Below, piece after piece: positions 38,004 to 47,007 of a stretch of 64,000 nt of DNA. The notes beneath the pieces were generated by a model. The model was not told where the DNA came from. It did no database searches and was given only the letters and a program-made list of their open reading frames with translations. Position 1 is the stretch's first letter; each line of letters starts with the position of its first letter. The translations under genes were made by a program, and so were the position numbers. The stretch comes from Flavobacterium sp. 270 (GTDB taxonomy: Bacteria > Bacteroidota > Bacteroidia > Flavobacteriales > Flavobacteriaceae): positions 174,521 to 238,520 of the forward strand of contig NZ_SODM01000004.1 of assembly GCF_004368785.1 (NCBI RefSeq), written 5' to 3'.

Positions 38004-41000
38004 TTATTGAAACTCAAAATTATCAATCAACAACCCTTTCAAATCTTCACCTTCCAAAGTAATTTTATACGTTCCGGCATTGATATAACCTCCCGAAGTC
38101 GTATTCAAAACCTTCCATTTTTCTGGTGAAGGAAAAAATTCAATCGTGTCATTTCGCATTAAAATTCCGTAAGCATCTTCCATTTTGAATTTTACTTTTA
38201 ATGGATTTTCGTTTCGATTCATAAAACGGAAACGCATTAAATAAATTCCCGCAACTCCTGGTTTTACTTCAAACTCGATGCTGTTATTTGTCTTTTTTGT
38301 GAATTCGATATAATCGGCTTTTTTGAAATTTCCCTTTTCGATTCCGTCTCCCGATGTTTTGGCTTTTTCAGCTTCGATAATTACAACAGGTCTTGAATCG
38401 TCTTTTTCACCCATATCATAAGTTGGAACGACTGCAATCGAAGTTATTGTTTCTGAATTATCAAAAGAAATCTTCTCGCCTTTTTTTACTTTTTTAGTGA
38501 AAACATCAAATGAAATTCCATTGCTATTTTTCCCTTTTTCATCTATTTTTTTATAATCCGAAAGCCAGTTTAAAGATTTAATTTTATTATCAACTAAAAC
38601 ATAAATATTCGATTCTTCTTTTGCTGTAAACGAACCTGAACTTTTCGAATCTGTTGAAAATTGAATGAAATCAGCGCCAAAAACTTCCGAAGGTAATTCG
38701 GTAAAAAGAACTTCTGAGTTTACGAATTGTTTTGAATTGATATCCAACCACGAAGCAATTTTAAAATCTCTGGAATCTAAACTTACATTCTGAATATTTC
38801 TAGCCGATTCTTCAGACGGTCTTGCGTGATAATTTTTTGTTCCAATCGCAATTGCCGAAATTATTGCTTCCCCTGCTTTTGTATTTGGAAACGAAATTTT
38901 AATTTTTCCGTTACTGCTTTTTACTGTGAAAGTTTTCTTCAGAGCATTATCGTGTCCGGCTTCTGCCCAAATATCAAAATCTTTAAGAACTACATTATCG
39001 TTTATGGCAACGTCAAACAAACGCCAGCCTTTGCAGTCTAAACCTCCGCCAGTTCCGTACCACGGTTCTGTAAAATATAATTCTACTAAATATTCTCCGT
39101 CTGGAGCAGGAAATTCATAACTTAATTTATCAACTCCGTATCTAAAAGTTTGAAATAAAGTCTGGTCTTTTGTTCCGTTAATTGGATCAAAAGTACTTCT
39201 TTGGCTTGCATAAAAATCTGGAAGTTTTTCAAATTTATCGGTCCAAGATAATGAGCCCCAAGTATTTTGTCCGTTTTTGTGTGTATCGGTTAACCAGGTA
39301 TTTCCGTTGCTGTCTGTCAATTCAGAACCACCGCAATTTACTCTGTAAATATAATTATAACCTTTTTTAGCTTGTAAAATATCGGTTTTATTCGGAGTTA
39401 AAGCTTCTAAATTTGGTGCTTTCGGAAGAGTATTCAAAACAATATAATCTTTTGCAACCGCTTTTCCGTTTACATATCCAACCGCGTATAAAACATTGTA
39501 TTGAACGTTTACATTATTAAACTGAAAATGATTTCCAACTCCCGGATTTTTTAGTTTTCCTAATGACGTTTTATTCACGTCATTAAACAATTCTACTTCG
39601 TCACAATTGGAGTAAATATCGATTCCGCTTTTAATTCCGGCTTTTTCCCAACGACTTGGCCAGGTATGCGAAACGATATACACCATAGGATTGGTTTTGT
39701 TCGAAACATAATTGGCGCGGTACATATAATACGCATCCAGAGGTTCGCCCCAAATCGTAAAAAGTCCTTTGTAATTTACGGGTCCAACTTTGTCTATATC
39801 TCTAAATCCTTCTCCGTTTTGTACGCGTCCAGGATTTTCGTGTGAAGCAAAAATCCAGTTGAATTGTCCGGCGATTTTATCTTTTACCGATTCTGCTTCA
39901 CGGACTTTAATTTCCATTAATTGTGAAAATCTGTTCTCGCTTAAAGTCCCTTTTTGATCAAATTCGCCTTCTGTATGTAAATCTGCAGAACGCCAAGCGC
40001 CGTACTCGCCGTTTAATAACTGCGTGCTCATTTCGAGATGATATTTTAACGGATCTCCTCCATACGTTCCGGACCAGTTTTGTACGACATTCCAATCTGT
40101 TCCTTCTCCACCATTGCAAGTCGTTACGATTCTTTGTGAAGCCGATAACGGATCCATTTCGCGAATGATTTTAGTGCATTCTTCCGCAAATTCTTTCGGA
40201 ATTGTACTTTCATTCTGTAATCCCCACATTACAACCGACGGACTGTTTCTGCGTTCTTTAATCCATTCGCGCAAAAGGGTTTTGAAATTTTCTTTGAATT
40301 CTGGTGTATCGTACCAAATATGCGCCGAAAACTGACTCCAAAATAAGATTCCGTTTTCGTCTAATTCTTTCTGATATGATAAATTATGAGGCTGATGCGC
40401 TTCTCTAAAAGCATTAAATCCAGCCGCTTTGATTTCTTCAATTCGAGCGTGGATTTGTTCGTCTGAAAATGAATGGCTGTTTCCAATTTGATGTTCGTAT
40501 TCACAAACGCCGTTAATAAAAACAGGTTCGTCATTGATGAAAAAACGATTGTCTTTTCCGTCGCGACTTACTGGCCAGCTTACCCAACGGATTCCGTAAG
40601 GCGTTGTTAGTTGATCTATTATTTTTCCGTTCTCAGAAATTGATGTTACAAGTTTATATAAATACGGATTTGCCGGAGACCACAAATTTGGTTTTGCGAT
40701 TTCGGGAAGTGTTAAAGCTATTTCTTTTGTTTCGCCAGAATTGCTTTTGGTTTCTGTTTTTATAGATGAAACTTTTTTTCCTGAAGCGTCAAAAAGAGTA
40801 TTTTCAATAGTTAAGTTTTGGGTTGAAGTTCCGTAATTTTTGATTTCGGTTGTGGTAAGAAGTATTGCTTTTTCTTTAGAAACCGATTTGTCATTCCAGA
40901 TATGAACACCAAATGGTTCTATTCTAATATCGTTTGTAATCATTAAAGAAACAGGTCTGAAAATCCCCATTGGCTGAGAACCTTCTGAAAATCCCCATTC

Positions 41001-41519
41001 GCCGGAACAGCCTCCGCAAACCCAAGGAAGATCTGCAATAAAAGATGGATGTGAGGCTTTTACCAAAATCTGGTTTTCTTTATCGAAAGAAACGGCTTTG
41101 GTAATCTCTAAGGTAAAAGTCGTTCTTCCGCCTTTGTGTTGACCTACTTTTTTGCCGTTTACCCAAACATCTGCATAAGAACTTACGCCTTCAAAAAAAA
41201 GGAAAAGTTTTTTACCAACCGCAGATTTGTCAAGTTTTAAAGTTTTTTTGTACCACGCAGTCCCGTGTAAATTTCCATGTTTTGTTCTTCTGAAACCATA
41301 ATACTGATCCCAATTGTGAGGCACACTTACCTTTTGCCAATTGGAATCAGTTTTTGGATTTTCTACAAAATCTTCTTCTTTCAGCGGAAGATTATCCAGC
41401 ATTACGGTCTCCCAAGATGAGTTCAGCGAAATTTCTTTACGTACAGAACTTTTGCCCTGACTCCAAACAGTGCAAAAACTTGAGAAAAAACAAAAAATAA
41501 AAAAAACTATTCTGTTCAT
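38004..41519 (-). CDS. Large modular GH2 beta-glycosidase with malectin-like and CBM-like domains
   Basis: This 1171-residue protein has a signal peptide (1-20, TVWS). The GH2 core is a jelly roll (25-200), an immunoglobulin-like domain (205-315) and a TIM barrel. Acid/base Glu437 is in VMWGLQNESTIP and nucleophile Glu505 is in LLNGEYGAWR. A DUF4982-like domain (about 610-700) follows. Then comes a malectin-like domain (about 735-885, YRVNCGG...YLVELYFTEPWYG) and, at the C-terminus, a CBM6-like beta-sandwich (about 1030-1171, IEAEKAK...GEDLKGLLIDNFEF). It is the upstream GH2 of a tandem pair with low mutual similarity. The two C-terminal lectin-like modules suggest a branched or bulky substrate. 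The exact sugar (Gal, GlcA or Ara) is open. Confidence 0.9.
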   Translation of the reverse strand: MNRIVFFIFCFFSSFCTVWSQGKSSVRKEISLNSSWETVMLDNLPLKEEDFVENPKTDSNWQKVSVPHNWDQYYGFRRTKHGNLHGTAWYKKTLKLDKSAVGKKLFLFFEGVSSYADVWVNGKKVGQHKGGRTTFTLEITKAVSFDKENQILVKASHPSFIADLPWVCGGCSGEWGFSEGSQPMGIFRPVSLMITNDIRIEPFGVHIWNDKSVSKEKAILLTTTEIKNYGTSTQNLTIENTLFDASGKKVSSIKTETKSNSGETKEIALTLPEIAKPNLWSPANPYLYKLVTSISENGKIIDQLTTPYGIRWVSWPVSRDGKDNRFFINDEPVFINGVCEYEHQIGNSHSFSDEQIHARIEEIKAAGFNAFREAHQPHNLSYQKELDENGILFWSQFSAHIWYDTPEFKENFKTLLREWIKERRNSPSVVMWGLQNESTIPKEFAEECTKIIREMDPLSASQRIVTTCNGGEGTDWNVVQNWSGTYGGDPLKYHLEMSTQLLNGEYGAWRSADLHTEGEFDQKGTLSENRFSQLMEIKVREAESVKDKIAGQFNWIFASHENPGRVQNGEGFRDIDKVGPVNYKGLFTIWGEPLDAYYMYRANYVSNKTNPMVYIVSHTWPSRWEKAGIKSGIDIYSNCDEVELFNDVNKTSLGKLKNPGVGNHFQFNNVNVQYNVLYAVGYVNGKAVAKDYIVLNTLPKAPNLEALTPNKTDILQAKKGYNYIYRVNCGGSELTDSNGNTWLTDTHKNGQNTWGSLSWTDKFEKLPDFYASQRSTFDPINGTKDQTLFQTFRYGVDKLSYEFPAPDGEYLVELYFTEPWYGTGGGLDCKGWRLFDVAINDNVVLKDFDIWAEAGHDNALKKTFTVKSSNGKIKISFPNTKAGEAIISAIAIGTKNYHARPSEESARNIQNVSLDSRDFKIASWLDINSKQFVNSEVLFTELPSEVFGADFIQFSTDSKSSGSFTAKEESNIYVLVDNKIKSLNWLSDYKKIDEKGKNSNGISFDVFTKKVKKGEKISFDNSETITSIAVVPTYDMGEKDDSRPVVIIEAEKAKTSGDGIEKGNFKKADYIEFTKKTNNSIEFEVKPGVAGIYLMRFRFMNRNENPLKVKFKMEDAYGILMRNDTIEFFPSPEKWKVLNTTSGGYINAGTYKITLEGEDLKGLLIDNFEFQ

Positions 41520-41582
41520 ATTTTTTTAAACCATATAAGTGATTATAAGGTTGTTTTTTGGTTTAATTTTTATGCTCACTTT

Positions 41583-41682
41583 TTGTCATTTCGAGGAACG
41601 AGAAATCGCACTCGGGATTCGACAAAGATTGTCTCTACTTTGCGGAGCTTCTAGTGTGATTTCTCCTTCGTCGAAATGACAA
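41583..41682. repeat. Palindromic intergenic repeat, GTCATTTCGAC family
   Basis: The arms ttgtcatttcgaggaacgag... and its partner ending gtcgaaatgacaa match with about four differences over 29 bp. It lies in the 255-bp gap before the modular GH2. Confidence 0.8.
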
Positions 41683-41694
41683 GATTGTGTTATT

Positions 41695-41727
41695 AAACCT
41701 GACGGGTTTTGAAAACCCGTCAGGTTT
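41695..41727. repeat. Perfect 33-nt palindrome (AAACCTGACGGGTTTT arms)
   Basis: The 16-bp arms aaacctgacgggtttt and aaaacccgtcaggttt flank a single central g. It lies 48 nt after the stop of the 909-residue glycosidase gene, so a terminator or attenuator role on the minus strand is possible, although no long T tract follows. Confidence 0.8.
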
Positions 41728-41774
41728 AACGTAATCTTGGTTCGCGTGAGGGACACGCCCAAAATACTATTATT

Positions 41775-44504
41775 TTAATAAAACAACCAATCTATAGCCG
41801 CTTTTTCTCCTTCGTCTATATAACCAACATCGCGCGTTGTAATGGTTTGATCTGCGTCTATAAAGCCTAAAATCAATACTTTTCCTTTGCCTAAATCGAG
41901 TTTATTTTCGCCCGGTTGGAAAGTGTAGGTATGAATGTTTACACGTGGTAATTCTTTCAAATTCATGGCACTTGCTAAAATAACTTCGGCCTGACCGTAA
42001 GCATTTCCGGCTGCGTCTGTTTCTAAACTTGGCGGTAATAAAAATCTCTTTTGATCTGAATTAAAATAACCTACAACCAGTTTTACAGCTTTGTTATTTT
42101 TGAATTTCAGATGTGTTCCTTTTTCATTTTGATCGTTTTCTGCAAAAGTGAAACCTTTTAGATTCTGAAGTTCTGGTGCTAATTTCGTGATTTCAGAAAT
42201 ATCGGTTCCATAAATTTTTGTTCCTTTTTTAACTAAATACGATCCTGGTTTTTCATCTATAAAAGCTACATCAGCAGTTTTCCAAGGTTTTCCTTCTACA
42301 GTTTCGATTTTACCATCTTTAGACGATTTCAGCTTTTCTAAATTTCTTTTAAAGTTAGCCAATTCACGTTCGTAATGTGGTAATAATTCAATCCATGTTT
42401 TATTGTTTCCATCATCGCCACCAATCGGGATTCTACGTTGAGCGGTTTGCATACTATTGGCATACAAGTAATTATCTTTGGTTAAATTTACCAATAATTC
42501 GTAATGTTTGATGCTTTCTTCCAGATGCGGAATCGCTTTGTCCAGATCTGAAATATCATTAGAATAGCTGTATCTCAAAACCAATAACGCTGCTTTTACT
42601 TTTTCTGAAAAGAAATCGGCGAAAGCTTTATAACAATGTACATCGTTTTTAAGGCGTAAAAATTCTTCTTTATCTTTTGTTACACTTGGTTCTGCTTTGT
42701 CGATGGCTTCAACAGCTAATCTTCCGTGTTCTGTGATTTCAGCTATAATCTGTGTTGGAAGTTCACCTGAATGCGGCTCGTGATTCCACTCTTTTTTAGC
42801 ATATTCCAAAAGCAATTCGCCCGCAGGTCCGCAAGATTCATGGAATCCTGGATAAACTCTCCATTTTGCCGGATTTACCAATTGACTTTCGAACATTCCT
42901 AACAATAAGGTTTGACGGTTTCCTTCTGTAATTCCGAAACGTCTTAATGTTTTTGGAGCGATTTCTCCTGTTTCTTCGTAGGCTTTTAAAATATTGTTTG
43001 CAGCTTCCTGATCAGTTCCATATTTTGTCGCTAAATCATTATCCCAATATTTAACTTCTTCATTACGATCTCTTTTGCTGTCCCAAGCATATCTTGCCCA
43101 AGCTTTGTACCAAATCCAGTCGCGATCCATTTCTAACAATCTTTCGCCAGTTTTGGTTTTATCGGCAGAATATGGCCAATCCCAATAGGAAGCTTGCGGA
43201 TATAAGTGTAATGCATTGGCTCCGTGTGCGCTGTGCATCGCTTTTACCGTTTTCTGAATAAAATCTGGTGAACCGTACCTGAAAGGTTCTAAATTGGCCA
43301 AAATGTGAACATTCTCAATATGGATTGATTTTAAAGCGCTTAATTGTCTGTGCGTTTCTCCCCAAGGTCCCCCCGGCGTATAAGTCGTTAGAGATTCTCC
43401 TGTATATTTACTTTCTGTGTAAAGGTTTTTGTATAACGGAAGTGATTTTTCCATAACCAAAGGCCCGTCTGTATCGTGAGAACGCAGGATAATTGGTGGT
43501 TCATCTGTTTTCCCGATAGCTTGCAAACCATCGCGCACGCCTGGAATAATTGTTTTAGTAAACCATTCTACGTCGTCATCAACTGTATTTATGGCTTCGC
43601 CAAGGCAAACCATTAAACCTACATTTGGATATTTTTCGATAAATGCTGCAATTGATTTTCTGGTATAATCTGATAATAAAGGCGTAATTGGTCTTGAACG
43701 ATCTTGCGTTTTAATGTTATAATGTTCTGCAAAAGGTTTAGAAACGATAATATTATAAAACATCTGAATTACCCAAATTCCTCTTTTATTGGCTTCTACG
43801 GTTAGGAATTTATAAACTTCTTCGTTTTTTTTGAAATCTTCGTCGCTTACTTCTACCGCAAATGGATATTCTTTTAGTTTTACTAATGAAGCAAAAGGAT
43901 GGCCATTCCATAAATACAAGGAATTCATTCTGTTATCGACCATCATATCTAAATACTTAATCCATAGTTTTTTATCGTAAAACCACGGAAAAGTTTCTGG
44001 TGTATACGGATATTCGTAAACATCACGACCCGGAAGATAAACCGGTTTTTGCATTCCGATGCAGGCACCGCGCAAAACCATTTCCGGACTGTCTTCGATA
44101 TTAATTTCTGAAGGAACTGCGCCCGAAGTTTTAATACGCCCTACTAATTCCAAAGCGCCATACAACGCTCCAGTCGCATCTGCTCCTTCAATAAAAATGA
44201 TATTATTTTGCGTACGAATCTGAAAACCTTCTTTTTTACTGAGTTTACTATCGTCGATTTTGGCACTTTTGGCGTTTTTTTTCCAAAAGTCTGTTCCTTT
44301 TTCACCTATAACAATTACTTGCTCTTTTGACTTTTTAAATTTATCCGAAGAAATAACTTTGATTCCTTTTGAAATTAAAGTTTCTGATAATTTTTCTGCA
44401 CCAAATTTTGCTCTAGGCGAATTTGCATCACTAACAATTGTGATATTTTGCGCTGTCGCGAAACTGACATAAAAACTTAAAAAAAGTAAACTTAGGTATT
44501 TCAT
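41775..44504 (-). CDS. Putative glycosidase with GH20b/GH67N-like domain and TIM barrel (candidate GH138-type)
   Basis: This 909-residue protein has a signal peptide (1-19, FATAQ). Residues about 20-125 form a zincin-like alpha/beta domain shared by GH20, GH67 and related families (GALYGALELVGRI at 112-124). The barrel then starts at LRGACIGMQKPVY. Conserved-looking acidic sites are Glu303 (MVCLGEAINTVDDD), Glu370 (YTGESLTTY), Glu383 and Glu406 (ILANLEPFRYG). Aromatic clusters (YPQASYWDWPYS) are typical of sugar binding. A helical region (about 560-740) and a C-terminal beta domain follow. I cannot assign it firmly. The length, layout and RG-II-like neighbours make an alpha-galacturonidase of GH138 type a reasonable candidate; a GH67/GH115-like glucuronidase is an alternative. 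Confidence 0.65.
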   Translation of the reverse strand: MKYLSLLFLSFYVSFATAQNITIVSDANSPRAKFGAEKLSETLISKGIKVISSDKFKKSKEQVIVIGEKGTDFWKKNAKSAKIDDSKLSKKEGFQIRTQNNIIFIEGADATGALYGALELVGRIKTSGAVPSEINIEDSPEMVLRGACIGMQKPVYLPGRDVYEYPYTPETFPWFYDKKLWIKYLDMMVDNRMNSLYLWNGHPFASLVKLKEYPFAVEVSDEDFKKNEEVYKFLTVEANKRGIWVIQMFYNIIVSKPFAEHYNIKTQDRSRPITPLLSDYTRKSIAAFIEKYPNVGLMVCLGEAINTVDDDVEWFTKTIIPGVRDGLQAIGKTDEPPIILRSHDTDGPLVMEKSLPLYKNLYTESKYTGESLTTYTPGGPWGETHRQLSALKSIHIENVHILANLEPFRYGSPDFIQKTVKAMHSAHGANALHLYPQASYWDWPYSADKTKTGERLLEMDRDWIWYKAWARYAWDSKRDRNEEVKYWDNDLATKYGTDQEAANNILKAYEETGEIAPKTLRRFGITEGNRQTLLLGMFESQLVNPAKWRVYPGFHESCGPAGELLLEYAKKEWNHEPHSGELPTQIIAEITEHGRLAVEAIDKAEPSVTKDKEEFLRLKNDVHCYKAFADFFSEKVKAALLVLRYSYSNDISDLDKAIPHLEESIKHYELLVNLTKDNYLYANSMQTAQRRIPIGGDDGNNKTWIELLPHYERELANFKRNLEKLKSSKDGKIETVEGKPWKTADVAFIDEKPGSYLVKKGTKIYGTDISEITKLAPELQNLKGFTFAENDQNEKGTHLKFKNNKAVKLVVGYFNSDQKRFLLPPSLETDAAGNAYGQAEVILASAMNLKELPRVNIHTYTFQPGENKLDLGKGKVLILGFIDADQTITTRDVGYIDEGEKAAIDWLFY

Positions 44505-44538
44505 TGTATTTTGGTTTTGTATTCTAAAAAATCAGCTT

Positions 44539-44587
44539 AATCTGCCAGATCTGCGGGAAAAATTTACTCTCGCAGATCTGGCAGATT
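44539..44587. repeat. Inverted repeat, AATCTGC family
   Basis: Perfect 17-bp arms (aatctgccagatctgcg at 44539, complement at 44571-44587) enclose gggaaaaatttactct. Sister copies lie at 45605, 49780, 54181, 58732, 60810 and about 63533, all within the second glycan cluster. Confidence 0.85.
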
Positions 44588-44647
44588 TGGCAGATATAAA
44601 TATGATCAATTGGAATGTTTAACTTTTACAGATGATCATTATTTTAT

Positions 44648-45535
44648 TTAATTCTGAAAAATCTTCTTTAAATAAGCAACATTTGCTCCATAATTGGCTT
44701 TTACATCATGCACTTGTGTAACATCTCTGGAACGTTCTACAATCAGCCAGCCACTCCATTTCATTTCGTCAAGCGTTTGTTTTATTTTTGGCATATCGAT
44801 CGCCGGATCTTTTTCTAACCAAAATTTATCGGTGTTTGAAGCGTGAATCTGTGCTATATATTTTTTGCCTAGAATTTTTAATTCAGCCGAAATATCTCTT
44901 CCGTTATCAACCGCATTTGCAAAATTGAACGAACTTTTAATGTATTTTGAATCGATTTCTTCTAATAACTTTTTCTCGTCTGTAGCATTCAAAGAGGTTT
45001 CTATTGCAATTACACCGCCAATTTTACCAACTTGTTTTCCCGCCCATTTTAATCTTTCAATCACAATTGGACGCAATTCTGGATTTTTAGTCAAATCACT
45101 TTGAGTTCCTAAAGGCAAATAAGCTACTTTTACTTTCATGTTTTTCATTGCCAAAACACAATCATTAACCATTTGTTCGATGCTTTCTCTTTTAGCAAAA
45201 GACTGCGCATAAAAACCAGACATCGCAATTGAGCTGATTCCAACATTTACTTCTTTCGATTTATCTAAGAATTTTTGTCTTTCTACAGGATCGCCCAGTT
45301 TGCTGTCGAAAGTTGGTCTGTTTCCTAAACCGCCCATATCGAGTTCTATACCGTCTGCTTTTATTTCTGATGCTAATCCGAAAGCGCCTAATTTTTGTCT
45401 TTTTAAAATCATCCAGTCGCAAACCGCAACTTTATATTGTTGTTTATTTTTTGATGCCTGAGCTGTAGCACAGCTATTAAATGTTGCCGATAAAACAACA
45501 AGTAGTGCAATTAATAAATTTCTTTTAGATTTCAT
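44648..45535 (-). CDS. Xylose-isomerase-like TIM barrel lipoprotein
   Basis: This 295-residue protein resembles sugar-phosphate isomerases/epimerases (AP endonuclease 2 superfamily): KADGIELDMGG (60-70), KVAYLPLGTQ, GGVIAIETSLN, IAQIHASNTDKFW and GWLIVERSRD near the end. It has a signal peptide with the lipobox FNSC (Cys22), so it should act outside the cytoplasm, unlike classical isomerases. Periplasmic members of this group are common in Bacteroidota glycan loci and their reactions are largely unknown. It lies between the BNR protein gene and the 909-residue glycosidase gene, separated from both by AATCTGC-type repeats. Confidence 0.82.
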   Translation of the reverse strand: MKSKRNLLIALLVVLSATFNSCATAQASKNKQQYKVAVCDWMILKRQKLGAFGLASEIKADGIELDMGGLGNRPTFDSKLGDPVERQKFLDKSKEVNVGISSIAMSGFYAQSFAKRESIEQMVNDCVLAMKNMKVKVAYLPLGTQSDLTKNPELRPIVIERLKWAGKQVGKIGGVIAIETSLNATDEKKLLEEIDSKYIKSSFNFANAVDNGRDISAELKILGKKYIAQIHASNTDKFWLEKDPAIDMPKIKQTLDEMKWSGWLIVERSRDVTQVHDVKANYGANVAYLKKIFQN

Positions 45536-45555
45536 ATTGGTATTTTTTTGCCACT

Positions 45556-45716
45556 CCCGATAGCTATCGGGATTAAAGGATTATATGGATTAAAAAATCT
45601 GCTAAATCTGCTAAATCTGCGGGAAAAATTTACTCTCGCAGATTTAGCAGATTATGGAGATTAAATTAGAATAAAAAAAATCCTTTTTAATCCTTTTAAT
45701 CTGTGGCATTATATTT
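45556..45716. repeat. Nested inverted repeat with CCCGATAGCTATCGGG core and AATCTGC arms
   Basis: The palindrome cccgatagctatcggg (45556-45571, also at 54142-54157) is followed by perfect AATCTGC-family arms (45605-45621 and 45637-45653). Outer flanks are taaaggatta and taatccttttaatctgtggc. Confidence 0.8.
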
Positions 45717-46862
45717 TTACTCTTCTTCTGCTTTTACGGCCGTTACGACTTTGTTTTCATCGCCTGGCCAGATTCCGTTTTTGATTGGAATTGCTTTCAG
45801 TTTACTTGGATCGATTTTTACATATTTCAGTTTTTCTCTTCTCCAAGTATAAACGACATGCACCATTCCGTCTGAACTTTGAATTATTGAAGGATAAGAA
45901 TACTGGCTGATTTTTGAATCTTCTAAAACCAAAGCCGCATTCCAATTAATTCCGTCTTTAGAAACCGAAACATTCAACGGTGTTCTTGGTCCTTTTGCTT
46001 CTTTTCCCGGAGGTAAAACGTGATTGTAAACTAAAAGATGTCTTCCGTCTTTAAGTGTTACAGCGTCAGTTCCTGAATTGTTATTTGGAAGTCCGATTAA
46101 TTCTACATCCGACCATGTTTTTCCGTTGTCTTTGGAGAAAGTACTATAAATCGCTCTGTTTCTGGTTCTACCGATTGCCTGAATACTTCCATCTTTGTGG
46201 AATAAAATACTTGGCTGAATAGCGTTGATTTTTTCTTTTCCTCTCGAAAGCGTATCGCCCATTACCCAGGTTTTTCCGAAGTCTGGCGTAGATTCCATAC
46301 GAAGTCTCCAGCCGTCGCCTTCTATACTTGACGGACAAAGTAAAGTTCCGTTGCTTAATAAAACAGGTTTATTTTTGATTGGCCCTAAGAAACCGTCTGG
46401 CATTTTTTCTGCTTCAGACCATGTTTTTCCGCCATCAGAAGATCTTCTGATTACGCCCCACCATTCTGATGGTTTTGGTCCGATTTTGTAGAAAAGCATT
46501 AAATCGCCACCCGGAATTTGATATAAAACGGGATTCCAAGTTGGTAATCTTGGGCCTTCTTTCATCACTCCGTCAGCAACTTTTACACCTTCGTTCCATT
46601 TATCACTTCCTTTTGGTTTGATGGCCACATAAATACAAACATCAGGATTTCTTTCTGCAGTTCCTCCAAACCACGATGATACTAAATCGCCATTGGTTGC
46701 TTCTACAATTGTTACGGCATGACAAGACGGATAAGGCGCTTTGTCGTAGATAAATTGGTCTACTAAAATTCCCTCTTTCCAGGTCTTTTTCTCCAAAGCC
46801 GATTTACAGCTTCCGAAAAGGATTAAACTAAACAGGATAAATGTTACTTTTAAAATCTTCAT
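45717..46862 (-). CDS. BNR-repeat (sialidase-like) beta-propeller lipoprotein
   Basis: This 381-residue lipoprotein has its lipobox at LFGSC (Cys19). It is a six-bladed propeller with Asp-box repeats SSDGGKTW, TPDFGKTW and SKDNGKTW plus less perfect copies. It is annotated as sialidase-like on this basis. No FRIP motif is visible and nothing else in the cluster handles sialic acid. Proteins of this BNR type recur in rhamnosidase-rich pectin and arabinogalactan loci, where some propellers are lyases or rhamnosidases rather than sialidases. It lies downstream of GH78. An inverted repeat, tttttacac/gtgtaaaaa, precedes it at 46918-46950. Confidence 0.8.
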   Translation of the reverse strand: MKILKVTFILFSLILFGSCKSALEKKTWKEGILVDQFIYDKAPYPSCHAVTIVEATNGDLVSSWFGGTAERNPDVCIYVAIKPKGSDKWNEGVKVADGVMKEGPRLPTWNPVLYQIPGGDLMLFYKIGPKPSEWWGVIRRSSDGGKTWSEAEKMPDGFLGPIKNKPVLLSNGTLLCPSSIEGDGWRLRMESTPDFGKTWVMGDTLSRGKEKINAIQPSILFHKDGSIQAIGRTRNRAIYSTFSKDNGKTWSDVELIGLPNNNSGTDAVTLKDGRHLLVYNHVLPPGKEAKGPRTPLNVSVSKDGINWNAALVLEDSKISQYSYPSIIQSSDGMVHVVYTWRREKLKYVKIDPSKLKAIPIKNGIWPGDENKVVTAVKAEEE

Positions 46863-46917
46863 TCTTAGGTTTTATTTTTGAATTACAATTTCTGATATTA
46901 AATGCATTCTCAATAAT

Positions 46918-46950
46918 TTTTTACACAAAATTATTTATTAAGTGTAAAAA
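46918..46950 (-). promoter_or_regulatory. Possible operator upstream of the BNR protein
   Basis: Perfect 9-bp inverted arms tttttacac (46918-46926) and gtgtaaaaa (46942-46950) lie 56-88 nt before the BNR gene start in an AT-rich gap. This differs from the bulky repeat elements nearby and is not seen elsewhere in the window. Function is inferred only from position. Confidence 0.35.
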
Positions 46951-47007
46951 TGACACTAATTTTTTAAATATCTATCCTGCACTGTCCCGAATTAACAGAA
47001 AACCCGA

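Noticed and set aside
35424-41519. Tandem GH2 genes as a recent duplication
   Set aside because: They differ greatly in length, domain set and the sequence around both catalytic Glu residues (ILASES against LLNGEYG), so they are distant paralogues.
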